This document shows positions 1-6,260 of a DNA stretch of 7,246 bases, piece by piece. Each line of letters opens with the position of its first letter. Position 1 is the stretch's first letter. The DNA is from Bacteroidota bacterium (GTDB lineage: Bacteria; CLD3; SB21): contig JAGQUY010000338.1 in NCBI GenBank assembly GCA_020438245.1, positions 8,033 to 15,278 of the forward strand, in the 5' to 3' direction. The notes under the pieces were generated by a model, which was given only the letters and a program-made list of their open reading frames with translations, ran no database searches and was not told the origin of the DNA. The position numbers and the translations under genes are program-made.

Positions 1-1152
1 CTTGATTTCGTTCAGGGTGCCTTTCAGGCGGATCCCATCTACGGGTCCGGAGGAGGTGCGCAAATTGGTATCACCGACATGCTGGGCAATGATCAATATT
101 ATTTTGTGGTCTACAACAATGCCCGCACGACAGAAGAAATTTTGTACGACTGGAACTTCGTCGTGACCAAAATCAGTCTGGGTCAGCGAATCAACTACGC
201 TTATGGCGCGTACCGTTTCAAGGGAGACTTTTTTGAAATAGGCGATGACGGGTCCATTTCATCGGTCAACGAAAGCCGGTACGGAGGATTTGTGGCCATG
301 GCGTATCCGTTATCCCGATTTCAACGCATTGAAACCAGTGTCAACGTGAGTCAGTTCAAACGGGAGTCTTTATTCGGGAGCTTGTTGCCCATTGACGGTA
401 TTTTACTGGCGAATTCGCTTTCTTATGTGTATGACAACACGTTGTGGTCCTCCACCGGTCCCATCGACGGTCAGCGGGGGAGTTTTGGAGTCAGTTATAC
501 CACCGATGTCAGGCGGTCTCAGCAAAACTACAGTACGATCATTGCCGACTATCGTTACTATCAACGATTGACGCTCAGATCGGCGCTTGCCACAAGGGCG
601 ATGGTACAGTGGAATCAGGGAAAGAATCCGCAGAACTTTCTGATCGGCGGCAGTTGGGATATCAGGGGATATCCAAGATGGAGTCTTCCGGGGACCCGTT
701 TCTTTGTCGTCAATAACGAATTGAGATTTCCGTTGCTGGATGATGCATCGATACGATGGCCGTTCGGCGGATTTGGCCTGCATTCAATTCGCGGTGCTAT
801 CTTTATGGATTTGGGAAACATTTGGGGTGCGCAGGAAAGCGACGGACGGGTCATTCTCAGGAATCAGAAATTTGACGGGGTCATTGGCAGTGTGGGCACC
901 GGATTTCGATTCAACCTGTTTGGCTTGGTTGTCTTACGATTTGATTTTGGAAAAATGTTTGACTTGCGGGGACTTCAAGTTACAGAAAACATACGGCTTC
1001 CTGGAAATCGCACTCGATTTATTCCGACGAACTTCAATCAGACCAAGGATACCTATGGTTTTGGCGGCCTCGACGACGAGGATCGCATCCGAAACAGAAA
1101 TCGTTGGTCACGCGGAATATTTACTCAATTCTGGTTTGGCTATGATTTCTAG
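1..1152 (+). CDS. C-terminal part of an outer-membrane beta-barrel protein (D15/Omp85-like surface antigen), 5' end outside the window
   Basis: Frame 1 is open from the first base and ends at TAG 1150-1152, giving 383 residues; the ATG at 79 lies inside the gene and is not its start. The segment is rich in alternating strands with aromatic belts and ends in Trp-Phe-Gly-Tyr-Asp-Phe. A terminal Phe is the usual outer-membrane barrel insertion signal. The Arg-Gly-Tyr encoded at 664-672, followed by a Glu-Leu-Arg-Phe-Pro strand, matches the conserved VRGY/F loop and next strand of Omp85/D15 barrels. The opening residues (Leu-Asp-Phe-Val-Gln-Gly, then a Gly-rich turn and Asp-Met-Leu-Gly-Asn) resemble the junction where TolB-like propellers are fused to such a barrel in FCB-group bacteria. 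A propeller, and perhaps a peptidase-MA-like domain, upstream of the window is therefore inference. The next gene overlaps this one by 11 bp. The barrel assignment is firm; the substrate is unknown. Confidence 0.85.
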   Translation, partial: LDFVQGAFQADPIYGSGGGAQIGITDMLGNDQYYFVVYNNARTTEEILYDWNFVVTKISLGQRINYAYGAYRFKGDFFEIGDDGSISSVNESRYGGFVAMAYPLSRFQRIETSVNVSQFKRESLFGSLLPIDGILLANSLSYVYDNTLWSSTGPIDGQRGSFGVSYTTDVRRSQQNYSTIIADYRYYQRLTLRSALATRAMVQWNQGKNPQNFLIGGSWDIRGYPRWSLPGTRFFVVNNELRFPLLDDASIRWPFGGFGLHSIRGAIFMDLGNIWGAQESDGRVILRNQKFDGVIGSVGTGFRFNLFGLVVLRFDFGKMFDLRGLQVTENIRLPGNRTRFIPTNFNQTKDTYGFGGLDDEDRIRNRNRWSRGIFTQFWFGYDF

Positions 1153-2299
1153 AGCAAGGGCATTGTTGTTACTGGGTTCGTTGATGTGGCTGTCGTGCGG
1201 TACGAGTGGCTCTTTGAGAATTGGAACGTTTTTTGAAAAGTCAAACCTGCCGGCATGGTCGGTGATTGGCGGAAACGAGCGCCGCGATCATTATTTTGAC
1301 GGCGGGCTCACTCCCCCGATGGAACTGGTCTGGGTTAAGAAAATTTCGTCCGCGCCGTCCGCCCATGTGCTGGTCTCCGACAACGTTGTTTATGTAAGCA
1401 CGCTCGATAGCCGAGTGTATGCATTCATTCTATCCGACGGGCGGCAGGTGGGCTCCCTTAAGTTCAAATTTGCATCTCAAAACGGAATTTCATTGGATCA
1501 CCAGACCGCCTACATAGCACTGGCTTGGGGGGAGAAGCCGCTTTACGCGTACAACTTGTTCGACGCGGATTTTAAGTATAGCGTCCGTATGCCTCCTGTT
1601 GAAACCAATCCAATCGTTCATGAGGAGTATCTGTATCTGGGCGGGCTGGACGGAAAATTCTATGCGCTCAATCCGGAGGACGGGAAAACGCTCTGGACAT
1701 TTGAAGCGTCTAAACCTATTCGAAGTTCGCCCGCGCTCAGCTCCACCGCGGTCTACTTTGGTTGCGACGACGGGTTCGTCTACAGTTTGAACCGCTTCAG
1801 CGGATCGTTGATATGGAAATTCCGGACCGGCGGAACTGTTTACGCAACTCCTGCGCTTGACGATCAGTTCGTGTATATCGGGTCGACCGATGGCAAGTTT
1901 TACGTCTTGGGAAAAGCCGACGGCAAACTGCATTGGACATTTTCTGTCGGAGATACGGTACCGGGAAGATTTTATGCTTCCGCCGGATTGTCCTCCGACT
2001 GTGTTTTCTTGGGAGCGACCGACGGAAATGTCTACGCCCTGTCCAAGAAGGACGGACGGCTTTTCTGGACGTTTAAAACGGGAGGAGCAGTCAGCGTTGC
2101 TCCGTTGGTTACCCCTGACGCGGTTTTCGTTGGGTCACAGAATGGGATGCTCTATGCGCTTGAACCTTCCGGCGGCAAATGCGTCTGGACGTTCGAGACC
2201 AACAGCCGAATCAAGTCGGAAATGGCCGCCTACGGCAAGTATCTTATTGTGGCTTCAGAGAGAAAACATGTATATGTATTTAGATCGGCAATGCCATGA
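1142..2299 (+). CDS. PQQ-repeat beta-propeller lipoprotein, BamB-like
   Basis: The product has 385 residues. The frame is open far upstream, but the ATG at 1142 is chosen because it yields a signal peptide (Arg4, Arg6, a Leu-rich core) ending in Leu-Ser-Cys19-Gly. This is a plausible lipobox, although Trp at -3 is unusual. Eight repeats of about 40 residues follow, near 81-110, 120-148, 161-192, 202-230, 242-270, 286-314, 326-354 and 366-381. The typical pattern is Val-Tyr-hydrophobic-Gly-x-x-Asp-Gly-x-hydrophobic-Tyr-Ala-Leu, then Asp-Gly-x-x-x-Trp-x-Phe. The last repeat lacks its final Trp strand, while Leu-Val-Trp-Val at 62-65 could supply it and close the ring. This is the fold of BamB, a scaffold of the outer-membrane assembly machine, and of PQQ dehydrogenases. 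No dehydrogenase domain is present, so a binding or scaffold role is more likely. The position directly after an Omp85-like barrel supports an envelope role. Its partner is unproven. Confidence 0.88.
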   Translation: MISRARALLLLGSLMWLSCGTSGSLRIGTFFEKSNLPAWSVIGGNERRDHYFDGGLTPPMELVWVKKISSAPSAHVLVSDNVVYVSTLDSRVYAFILSDGRQVGSLKFKFASQNGISLDHQTAYIALAWGEKPLYAYNLFDADFKYSVRMPPVETNPIVHEEYLYLGGLDGKFYALNPEDGKTLWTFEASKPIRSSPALSSTAVYFGCDDGFVYSLNRFSGSLIWKFRTGGTVYATPALDDQFVYIGSTDGKFYVLGKADGKLHWTFSVGDTVPGRFYASAGLSSDCVFLGATDGNVYALSKKDGRLFWTFKTGGAVSVAPLVTPDAVFVGSQNGMLYALEPSGGKCVWTFETNSRIKSEMAAYGKYLIVASERKHVYVFRSAMP

Positions 2300-3096
2300 A
2301 GACCATACTTTGTCTGTTGTTCATTGTAGACGGCCTTAGCGCGCAAACGGAGAAACAGGGCCATGTGGTGTTCAAGTCGCCCGGACAGATCCGGACCGTG
2401 TTCATAAACGATTCCGCAATGACGTGTGACGACGAGGGCAGGCTGACGCTTTCACCAGGAACCTATAATATTCGCGTTCCTAACCCGCGTCCGGCTCAGA
2501 CCCGGTATCCCGATTTTTCCACTACGGTTTTAGTGAAGTCCGGCGAAGATACGCCTATTCAGGTGTCGTTCAAGACGCTTCATTTGGTCGATACGACCCC
2601 TTCCGGCTGTGAAGTCTTTTTGGGTGAAGAACGTCTTGGAACCACGCCCCTTGAACTGGACTTTTCCAATCGGATTTCCACTCAGTTACGCATAGAAAAA
2701 CTCGGATTTGAAACGCGAACGGTGGACGTCGACCAAGTTCTATTGGAGTCCCCGGTGATTTCAATTACTCTCACTCCGTTGACTCCCAACGTCCGAATCA
2801 ACGAGAACCTATTTGCCAGTGGAGAAATCCAAAAAGAGGGTCTGCATGAATACAAAAAACAGATTCTCACCGTGGGCGTACTGGGATTGGCAACAGGAAC
2901 ACTTGCCGCCTATTACAAAAGCAAAGCAGACCGGGCATTTGAAAATGCCAAACTTGCCAGGCGGTTGGGCGACCAGAACTCAAAACAGAAATTCTTAAAA
3001 CGAGCATCCAGGTATGACGGGTACGCCGCCGCCGGGTATATAGTTATGCAGGTGAATGTGGTTGCTCTCTTCTATTTTCTTTTTCAATCCAATTGA
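2296..3096 (+). CDS. PEGA-domain protein with signal peptide and C-terminal membrane hairpin
   Basis: The product has 266 residues. The start ATG overlaps the previous stop as ATGA, which suggests translational coupling. A short signal peptide (Met-Lys, then a hydrophobic stretch to Leu-Ser-Ala16) is followed by Gln17. Residues about 95-145 form a PEGA-type domain: His-Leu-Val-Asp-Thr-Thr-Pro-Ser-Gly-Cys-Glu-Val-Phe-Leu-Gly, then Leu-Gly-Thr-Thr-Pro-Leu and a Leu-Gly-Phe-Glu motif. Residues 22-62 could be a degenerate related beta-domain. The C-terminus has two hydrophobic segments (about 190-207 and 243-263) around a basic helical stretch at 208-241. Known relatives, including DUF5683-type proteins, share this arrangement and have no assigned reaction; PEGA domains are thought to bind surface or envelope structures. 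The hydrophobic hairpin places it in a membrane, probably the inner one, with the PEGA part in the periplasm. The exact function is unknown. Confidence 0.8.
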   Translation: MKTILCLLFIVDGLSAQTEKQGHVVFKSPGQIRTVFINDSAMTCDDEGRLTLSPGTYNIRVPNPRPAQTRYPDFSTTVLVKSGEDTPIQVSFKTLHLVDTTPSGCEVFLGEERLGTTPLELDFSNRISTQLRIEKLGFETRTVDVDQVLLESPVISITLTPLTPNVRINENLFASGEIQKEGLHEYKKQILTVGVLGLATGTLAAYYKSKADRAFENAKLARRLGDQNSKQKFLKRASRYDGYAAAGYIVMQVNVVALFYFLFQSN

Positions 3097-3098
3097 AC

Positions 3099-3719
3099 AT
3101 GACGACGTCGAGTTGGTCAGAGGTTTTTCGTGACAAACGAAGGGAGCTGATTTCGACCATCCTTGCCCTGATGGCCACGTTGTGGATGTTTTCACATTTT
3201 GTGCAATGGGTTGAACGGCGTCCGGGCGCCGTGCTTCGCGATCCGCTTCTTGAACTTTTGAATCCCGTGGACTTTACGTGGTCTATTTTTCTGATCATTT
3301 ACGGTGCCTTGCTATTCGGTGTACTGCGTCTCAGGACCGATCCCGATGGCCTGCTTCGGCTGATCCGCTCGTACGCGATCCTGGTGCTGATTCGCACGTT
3401 GACCATGTGGCTAGTTCCGCTGGATCCTCCGACTGACATGATCTTGCTGGTAGATCCGGTCGTTGCCCTATCCGGTGCGGACGCACTGACCCGGGATTTG
3501 TTTTTTTCCGGACACACGGCAACGATGTGTCTTCTAACGTACTCCATGAACACACGAGCCACGAAAATCATGATGGCGGGGCTAACCATACTCCTGGCCG
3601 CTCTGTTATTAATCCAGCACGTCCATTACAGCATTGATGTGGCGGCGGCACCTCTTTTTGCGGCGTTGGCGTGGCGCACCTCACAACGGCCAGGCGGTTG
3701 GTTTTTCCGAACGAAATAA
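3099..3719 (+). CDS. Integral-membrane PAP2_C / sphingomyelin-synthase-like phosphotransferase or lipid phosphatase
   Basis: The product has 206 residues from ATG 3099. A TTG at 3093 overlapping the previous stop (TTGA) would add two residues, and no clear ribosome-binding site separates the choices. About six hydrophobic segments fit the family topology (roughly 17-37, 58-77, 88-106, 138-150, 155-173 and 179-193). Phe-Phe-Ser-Gly-His139-Thr and His176-Tyr-Ser-Ile-Asp180 match the two C-terminal motifs of the sphingomyelin-synthase-like PAP2 branch, in which two His and one Asp form the catalytic triad. Members either hydrolyse phospholipid-type phosphates or move a phospho-head group onto a lipid acceptor. 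The substrate cannot be read from the sequence. In this operon a role in membrane lipid, sphingolipid or polyprenyl-phosphate metabolism is plausible. The start at 2 bp after the previous stop, and ispH 13 bp beyond its own stop, indicate co-expression. The family call is good; the activity is open. Confidence 0.8.
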   Translation: MTTSSWSEVFRDKRRELISTILALMATLWMFSHFVQWVERRPGAVLRDPLLELLNPVDFTWSIFLIIYGALLFGVLRLRTDPDGLLRLIRSYAILVLIRTLTMWLVPLDPPTDMILLVDPVVALSGADALTRDLFFSGHTATMCLLTYSMNTRATKIMMAGLTILLAALLLIQHVHYSIDVAAAPLFAALAWRTSQRPGGWFFRTK

Positions 3720-3732
3720 GTATATTCGGCAA

Positions 3733-4971
3733 ATGAAGAAATTTGATATTCCTCTCTACTATCGCAGCCCCGTCATTTCCACCATCAAGTCCTTTCGGCG
3801 CCATCAGGATCAGCGTAAGAAAGATTTCACCCCGACGGTTCTTGACTTCGGTCCCGTTTCCTTTCTCATTGCAAGGCATTTCGGTTTCTGTTACGGCGTT
3901 GAAAATGCGATCGAGATTTCCTATCGGGCCATCGCGGAAAATCCAGGCCGCAGGATTTTCTTATTGAGCGAAATGATACACAATCCCGAAGTCAATGCCG
4001 ATCTTCAGAGTCGTGGAGTTCGGTTCATCATGCAGACCGATGGCCGTCCGATCATCCAATGGGAAGAACTCACTGCGGAAGATGTGGTCCTGGTACCGGC
4101 TTTCGGTACGACCGTGGAAATAGAACAGCGTCTTGAAGCTATAGGCATTCGGTCGTATGCGTACGATACGACGTGCCCGTTTGTGGAGAAGGTTTGGAAC
4201 AAAGCCGCCTCCATCGGCAAGGATCGGTACACGGTGATCGTACATGGAAAACCAACTCACGAAGAGACCCGTGCGACGTTTTCTCACAGCCGGCAAAACG
4301 CGCCCACCGTTGTCGTGAAAGATATGAACGAGGCTCGTCTGCTGGCCGATGTCATTCTGGATCGAGTAGACCGTGCGCGATTTTATGATTGGTTCAAGAA
4401 TCAATTTTCGGACGGATTCGACGTGCATCGCGATCTTGAACGGATCGGAGTCGTTAATCAGACAACCATGCTGGCCAGCGACACGCAAGCCATCGCCGAT
4501 TTTTTGAAACAGACGATGGTGCAACGCTTCGGCCTTTCCGATTTTCATGTGTCGAACCGCTTTGCAGAAACCGGGGACACCCTGTGTTATGCAACCAACG
4601 ACAATCAGAATGCGACCTACGGGTTGCTGGCCGTGCCGGCCGATTTGATCATTGTGGCAGGGGGGTATAACAGTTCGAACACATCCCACATAGTGGAGCT
4701 GTGCCGTGAAAAGCTGCCAACCTACCTGATCTCCTCAGCCGCAAAAATCATATCGAGCGATACCATTTTGCACTTCGACATTGAAAAGAGGCAAGAGATA
4801 GAACACTCGCCGTATCTTCCTTCGACAAGTCCGGTCCGAATCATGCTGACAAGCGGAGCATCGTGTCCCGACAGTATAGTCGAGGCCATTTTAAGAAAGC
4901 TGCTGGACTTCTTTGAAAACATCCGGGATGTGGAGGAAGTTCTTGGGGCATTTCAAATTCACCCGGATTGA
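3733..4971 (+). CDS. ispH: 4-hydroxy-3-methylbut-2-enyl diphosphate reductase, long form (IspH)
   Basis: This cytoplasmic iron-sulfur enzyme converts HMBPP into IPP and DMAPP, the last step of the MEP isoprenoid pathway. The product has 412 residues from ATG 3733, which is preferred over an in-frame ATG at 3634 inside the previous gene. The three cluster cysteines are Cys53 (Gly-Phe-Cys-Tyr-Gly-Val), Cys148 (Thr-Thr-Cys-Pro-Phe-Val) and Cys285 (Thr-Leu-Cys-Tyr-Ala-Thr). Substrate-site residues are also visible: His83 (His-Asn-Pro), His176 and Glu178 (Thr-His-Glu-Glu-Thr), Thr245 (Asn-Gln-Thr-Thr), Ser314-Ser315-Asn316 and Ser377 (Gly-Ala-Ser-Cys-Pro-Asp). It is about 100 residues longer than the E. 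coli enzyme (316 residues). The extra length is mainly an N-terminal extension of about 40 residues and an insertion near 205-237. Long forms occur in cyanobacteria, plants and many Bacteroidota. No strong ribosome-binding site is seen. All catalytic residues are present, so activity is expected. Confidence 0.96.
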   Translation: MKKFDIPLYYRSPVISTIKSFRRHQDQRKKDFTPTVLDFGPVSFLIARHFGFCYGVENAIEISYRAIAENPGRRIFLLSEMIHNPEVNADLQSRGVRFIMQTDGRPIIQWEELTAEDVVLVPAFGTTVEIEQRLEAIGIRSYAYDTTCPFVEKVWNKAASIGKDRYTVIVHGKPTHEETRATFSHSRQNAPTVVVKDMNEARLLADVILDRVDRARFYDWFKNQFSDGFDVHRDLERIGVVNQTTMLASDTQAIADFLKQTMVQRFGLSDFHVSNRFAETGDTLCYATNDNQNATYGLLAVPADLIIVAGGYNSSNTSHIVELCREKLPTYLISSAAKIISSDTILHFDIEKRQEIEHSPYLPSTSPVRIMLTSGASCPDSIVEAILRKLLDFFENIRDVEEVLGAFQIHPD

Positions 4972-4987
4972 CGTTGGGATATTATTA

Positions 4988-5016
4988 TTGTGTTCCCGAT
5001 CCAAATTTTGTATATA
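4988..5016 (+). promoter_or_regulatory. Possible promoter for the HD-GYP response regulator gene
   Basis: In the only sizeable forward intergenic spacer, TTGTGT (4988-4993) lies 17 bp before TATATA (5011-5016); TATAAC at 5013-5018 is an alternative -10 with a 19-bp spacer. The surrounding DNA is AT-rich. The -35 match is weak and FCB bacteria can use a different consensus, so this is tentative. A promoter here would explain separate expression of the regulator from the operon ending in ispH. Confidence 0.35.
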
Positions 5017-5045
5017 ACTTACTGGTTCGTCACATCTTAAACGAA

Positions 5046-5051
5046 AGAAGG
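5046..5051 (+). promoter_or_regulatory. Ribosome-binding site AGAAGG of the HD-GYP gene
   Basis: AGAAGG ends 10 nt before ATG 5062. A second purine run, AAGG at 5058-5061, abuts that ATG and could instead serve the in-frame ATG at 5071, 9 nt further on. The first start is kept, but the two differ by only three residues. This is the clearest Shine-Dalgarno-like site on the forward strand of the window. Confidence 0.5.
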
Positions 5052-5061
5052 TCATCCAAGG

Positions 5062-6219
5062 ATGGTATCCATGGGTGAATTGTCTGACAGTCTCAAGAAG
5101 AAGCTGAGTGAAATTCACTGGCTTGAATCGAGGGCAGCGCGTGTGCTTATCGTCGACGACGAGGTACGTATGGTACAGGAAGTTCGTCGCCTATTGGAAG
5201 AAGACGGGTATACCGTGCAGGTTGCATCGAATGGCCGAAGTGCACTCGAAATGATCAAAGAAAGTCCGCCGGACCTTATCATGTCCGATGTGGCCATTCG
5301 GTTTGTTACAGGATTTGATCTGTGCCGATACGTCAAGCAGGACCCGCACACAAAGAATATTCCCTTCATCCTTGTCACCGGATTGGTCCGACCGGATGAT
5401 AAAATCAAAGGAATCCAGGTGGGCGCCAATGATTTTATTGCCAAGCCGTTCGATTCTACGGAGTTGAAAGTTCGCGTCAAGTCGGCTTTTCATATGAAGG
5501 AACTGGCAAGTCGCCTGACCGATTTTGACGATGTCATTTTTGCTTTTTCCAGAGCGGTCGAAGCGCGCGATCCATATACCCGCGGTCACTCGGAACGAGT
5601 GGGCAAGTATGCCATGCGCATTGCGGCGGCGATGGGACTTAATGATGATTTTCAAAACATGCTATTCAAAGGCGCGGTCTTGCACGATATAGGAAAAATC
5701 GGTGTACCGGATGCTATTTTGAGAAAAGACGGTCGTCTGACGGATGAGGAGTTTGCCTGGATCAAGAAGCATCCGGAAATCGGTTTGGAAATATGCGCGC
5801 CCCTCAAGTCAAGCCGTCCACTGCTCAATATGATTGCCTACCATCATGAAAAGATTGACGGATCCGGATATCCATACGGTTTGATTGGAAGCACCATTCC
5901 CGCAGAGTCGCGTATCATGGCGGTGGCAGACACCTTTGACGCGCTTACCAGCGACCGGCCGTACAGAAAAGCGATGGGTACCAAAGAAGCCGTGCAGATC
6001 ATGGCGCGGGGTGCAGATACGCATCTCGACGAAGATTTTCTTGGTGTCTTTATGGAGATTTCATTGCGCGGTGAGGTGGAGGATATCAAGCAAATCGCCC
6101 ATGAAAGCCAGGATCATCTTTCACCGATCAAAGAAATTAACGTCCAGTCCAACGATCTTCAGGAGCTCATCGTCGAGTCGGACGTGCTATTCGGACAGGA
6201 CGAAAAGCAAGCTCGCTGA
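5062..6219 (+). CDS. Response regulator with HD-GYP domain, predicted cyclic-di-GMP phosphodiesterase (RpfG-type)
   Basis: The product has 385 residues and should be cytoplasmic. Residues about 27-145 are a receiver domain: acidic pocket Asp32-Asp33, phospho-acceptor Asp76, Thr106 and Lys128 (Lys-Pro-Phe). Residues about 155-345 are an HD-GYP domain with Glu167 and His176 (Arg-Gly-His-Ser-Glu-Arg-Val), His208-Asp209 (the HD pair), His237, His261-His262-Glu263, Asp266-Gly-Ser-Gly-Tyr-Pro271 and Asp290 in Ala-Asp-Thr-Phe-Asp-Ala-Leu-Thr-Ser-Asp-Arg-Pro-Tyr. All expected metal ligands and the GYP motif are present, so hydrolysis of cyclic-di-GMP, controlled by phosphorylation, is predicted. The loop after Asp76 is odd: the usual Met-Pro-x-x-x-Gly is Ile-Arg-Phe-Val-Thr-Gly. 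A charged, low-complexity tail of about 40 residues follows the catalytic domain. No histidine kinase is encoded nearby, so its partner lies elsewhere. The family call is secure; the controlled process is unknown. Confidence 0.95.
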   Translation: MVSMGELSDSLKKKLSEIHWLESRAARVLIVDDEVRMVQEVRRLLEEDGYTVQVASNGRSALEMIKESPPDLIMSDVAIRFVTGFDLCRYVKQDPHTKNIPFILVTGLVRPDDKIKGIQVGANDFIAKPFDSTELKVRVKSAFHMKELASRLTDFDDVIFAFSRAVEARDPYTRGHSERVGKYAMRIAAAMGLNDDFQNMLFKGAVLHDIGKIGVPDAILRKDGRLTDEEFAWIKKHPEIGLEICAPLKSSRPLLNMIAYHHEKIDGSGYPYGLIGSTIPAESRIMAVADTFDALTSDRPYRKAMGTKEAVQIMARGADTHLDEDFLGVFMEISLRGEVEDIKQIAHESQDHLSPIKEINVQSNDLQELIVESDVLFGQDEKQAR

Positions 6220-6231
6220 TCCCTTCCTCTC

Positions 6232-6260
6232 AAACCTCTAATGATGACCGTAGGTTTTTT
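6232..6260 (+). terminator. Weak possible terminator after the HD-GYP gene
   Basis: AAACCT (6232-6237) and AGGTTT (6252-6257) form a 6-bp inverted repeat with a 14-nt loop, followed by TTT and then a C run, 12 bp past the HD-GYP stop. It overlaps the 3' end of the convergent gene. The stem is short and only partly GC, so it may not act as an intrinsic terminator. Confidence 0.25.

Noticed and set aside
740..1141. Upstream open stretch in the frame of the propeller lipoprotein
   Set aside because: It lies inside the barrel gene in another frame, has no recognisable domain, and would put 134 residues ahead of a good signal peptide at 1142.
1599..2339. Repeated DNA in the propeller gene considered as a tandem repeat or CRISPR-like array
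   Set aside because: The periodicity of about 120 bp is explained by the protein blade repeats; the DNA copies are diverged and have no identical repeat units or spacers.
3634..3732. Upstream in-frame ATG that would lengthen IspH by 33 residues
   Set aside because: It would overlap the PAP2_C gene by 86 bp, across its last catalytic-motif region, and adds an Arg/Trp-rich segment unlike IspH N-termini. The ATG at 3733 fits the usual long-form length.
3961..4689. Long minus-strand open frame of 242 residues inside ispH
   Set aside because: It lies fully antisense to ispH, whose motifs are complete; the translation is His/Arg-rich with no recognisable family. It is a shadow of the coding strand.
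4973..5009. Possible terminator after ispH
   Set aside because: The best stem (4973-4979 with 4994-5000) is 7 bp with two G-T pairs and a 14-nt loop, and only TTTT several bases later. It is too weak to call.
5191..5655. Minus-strand open frame opposite the receiver domain
   Set aside because: The sense strand encodes a clear receiver and HD-GYP protein, and the antisense translation shows no recognisable family.
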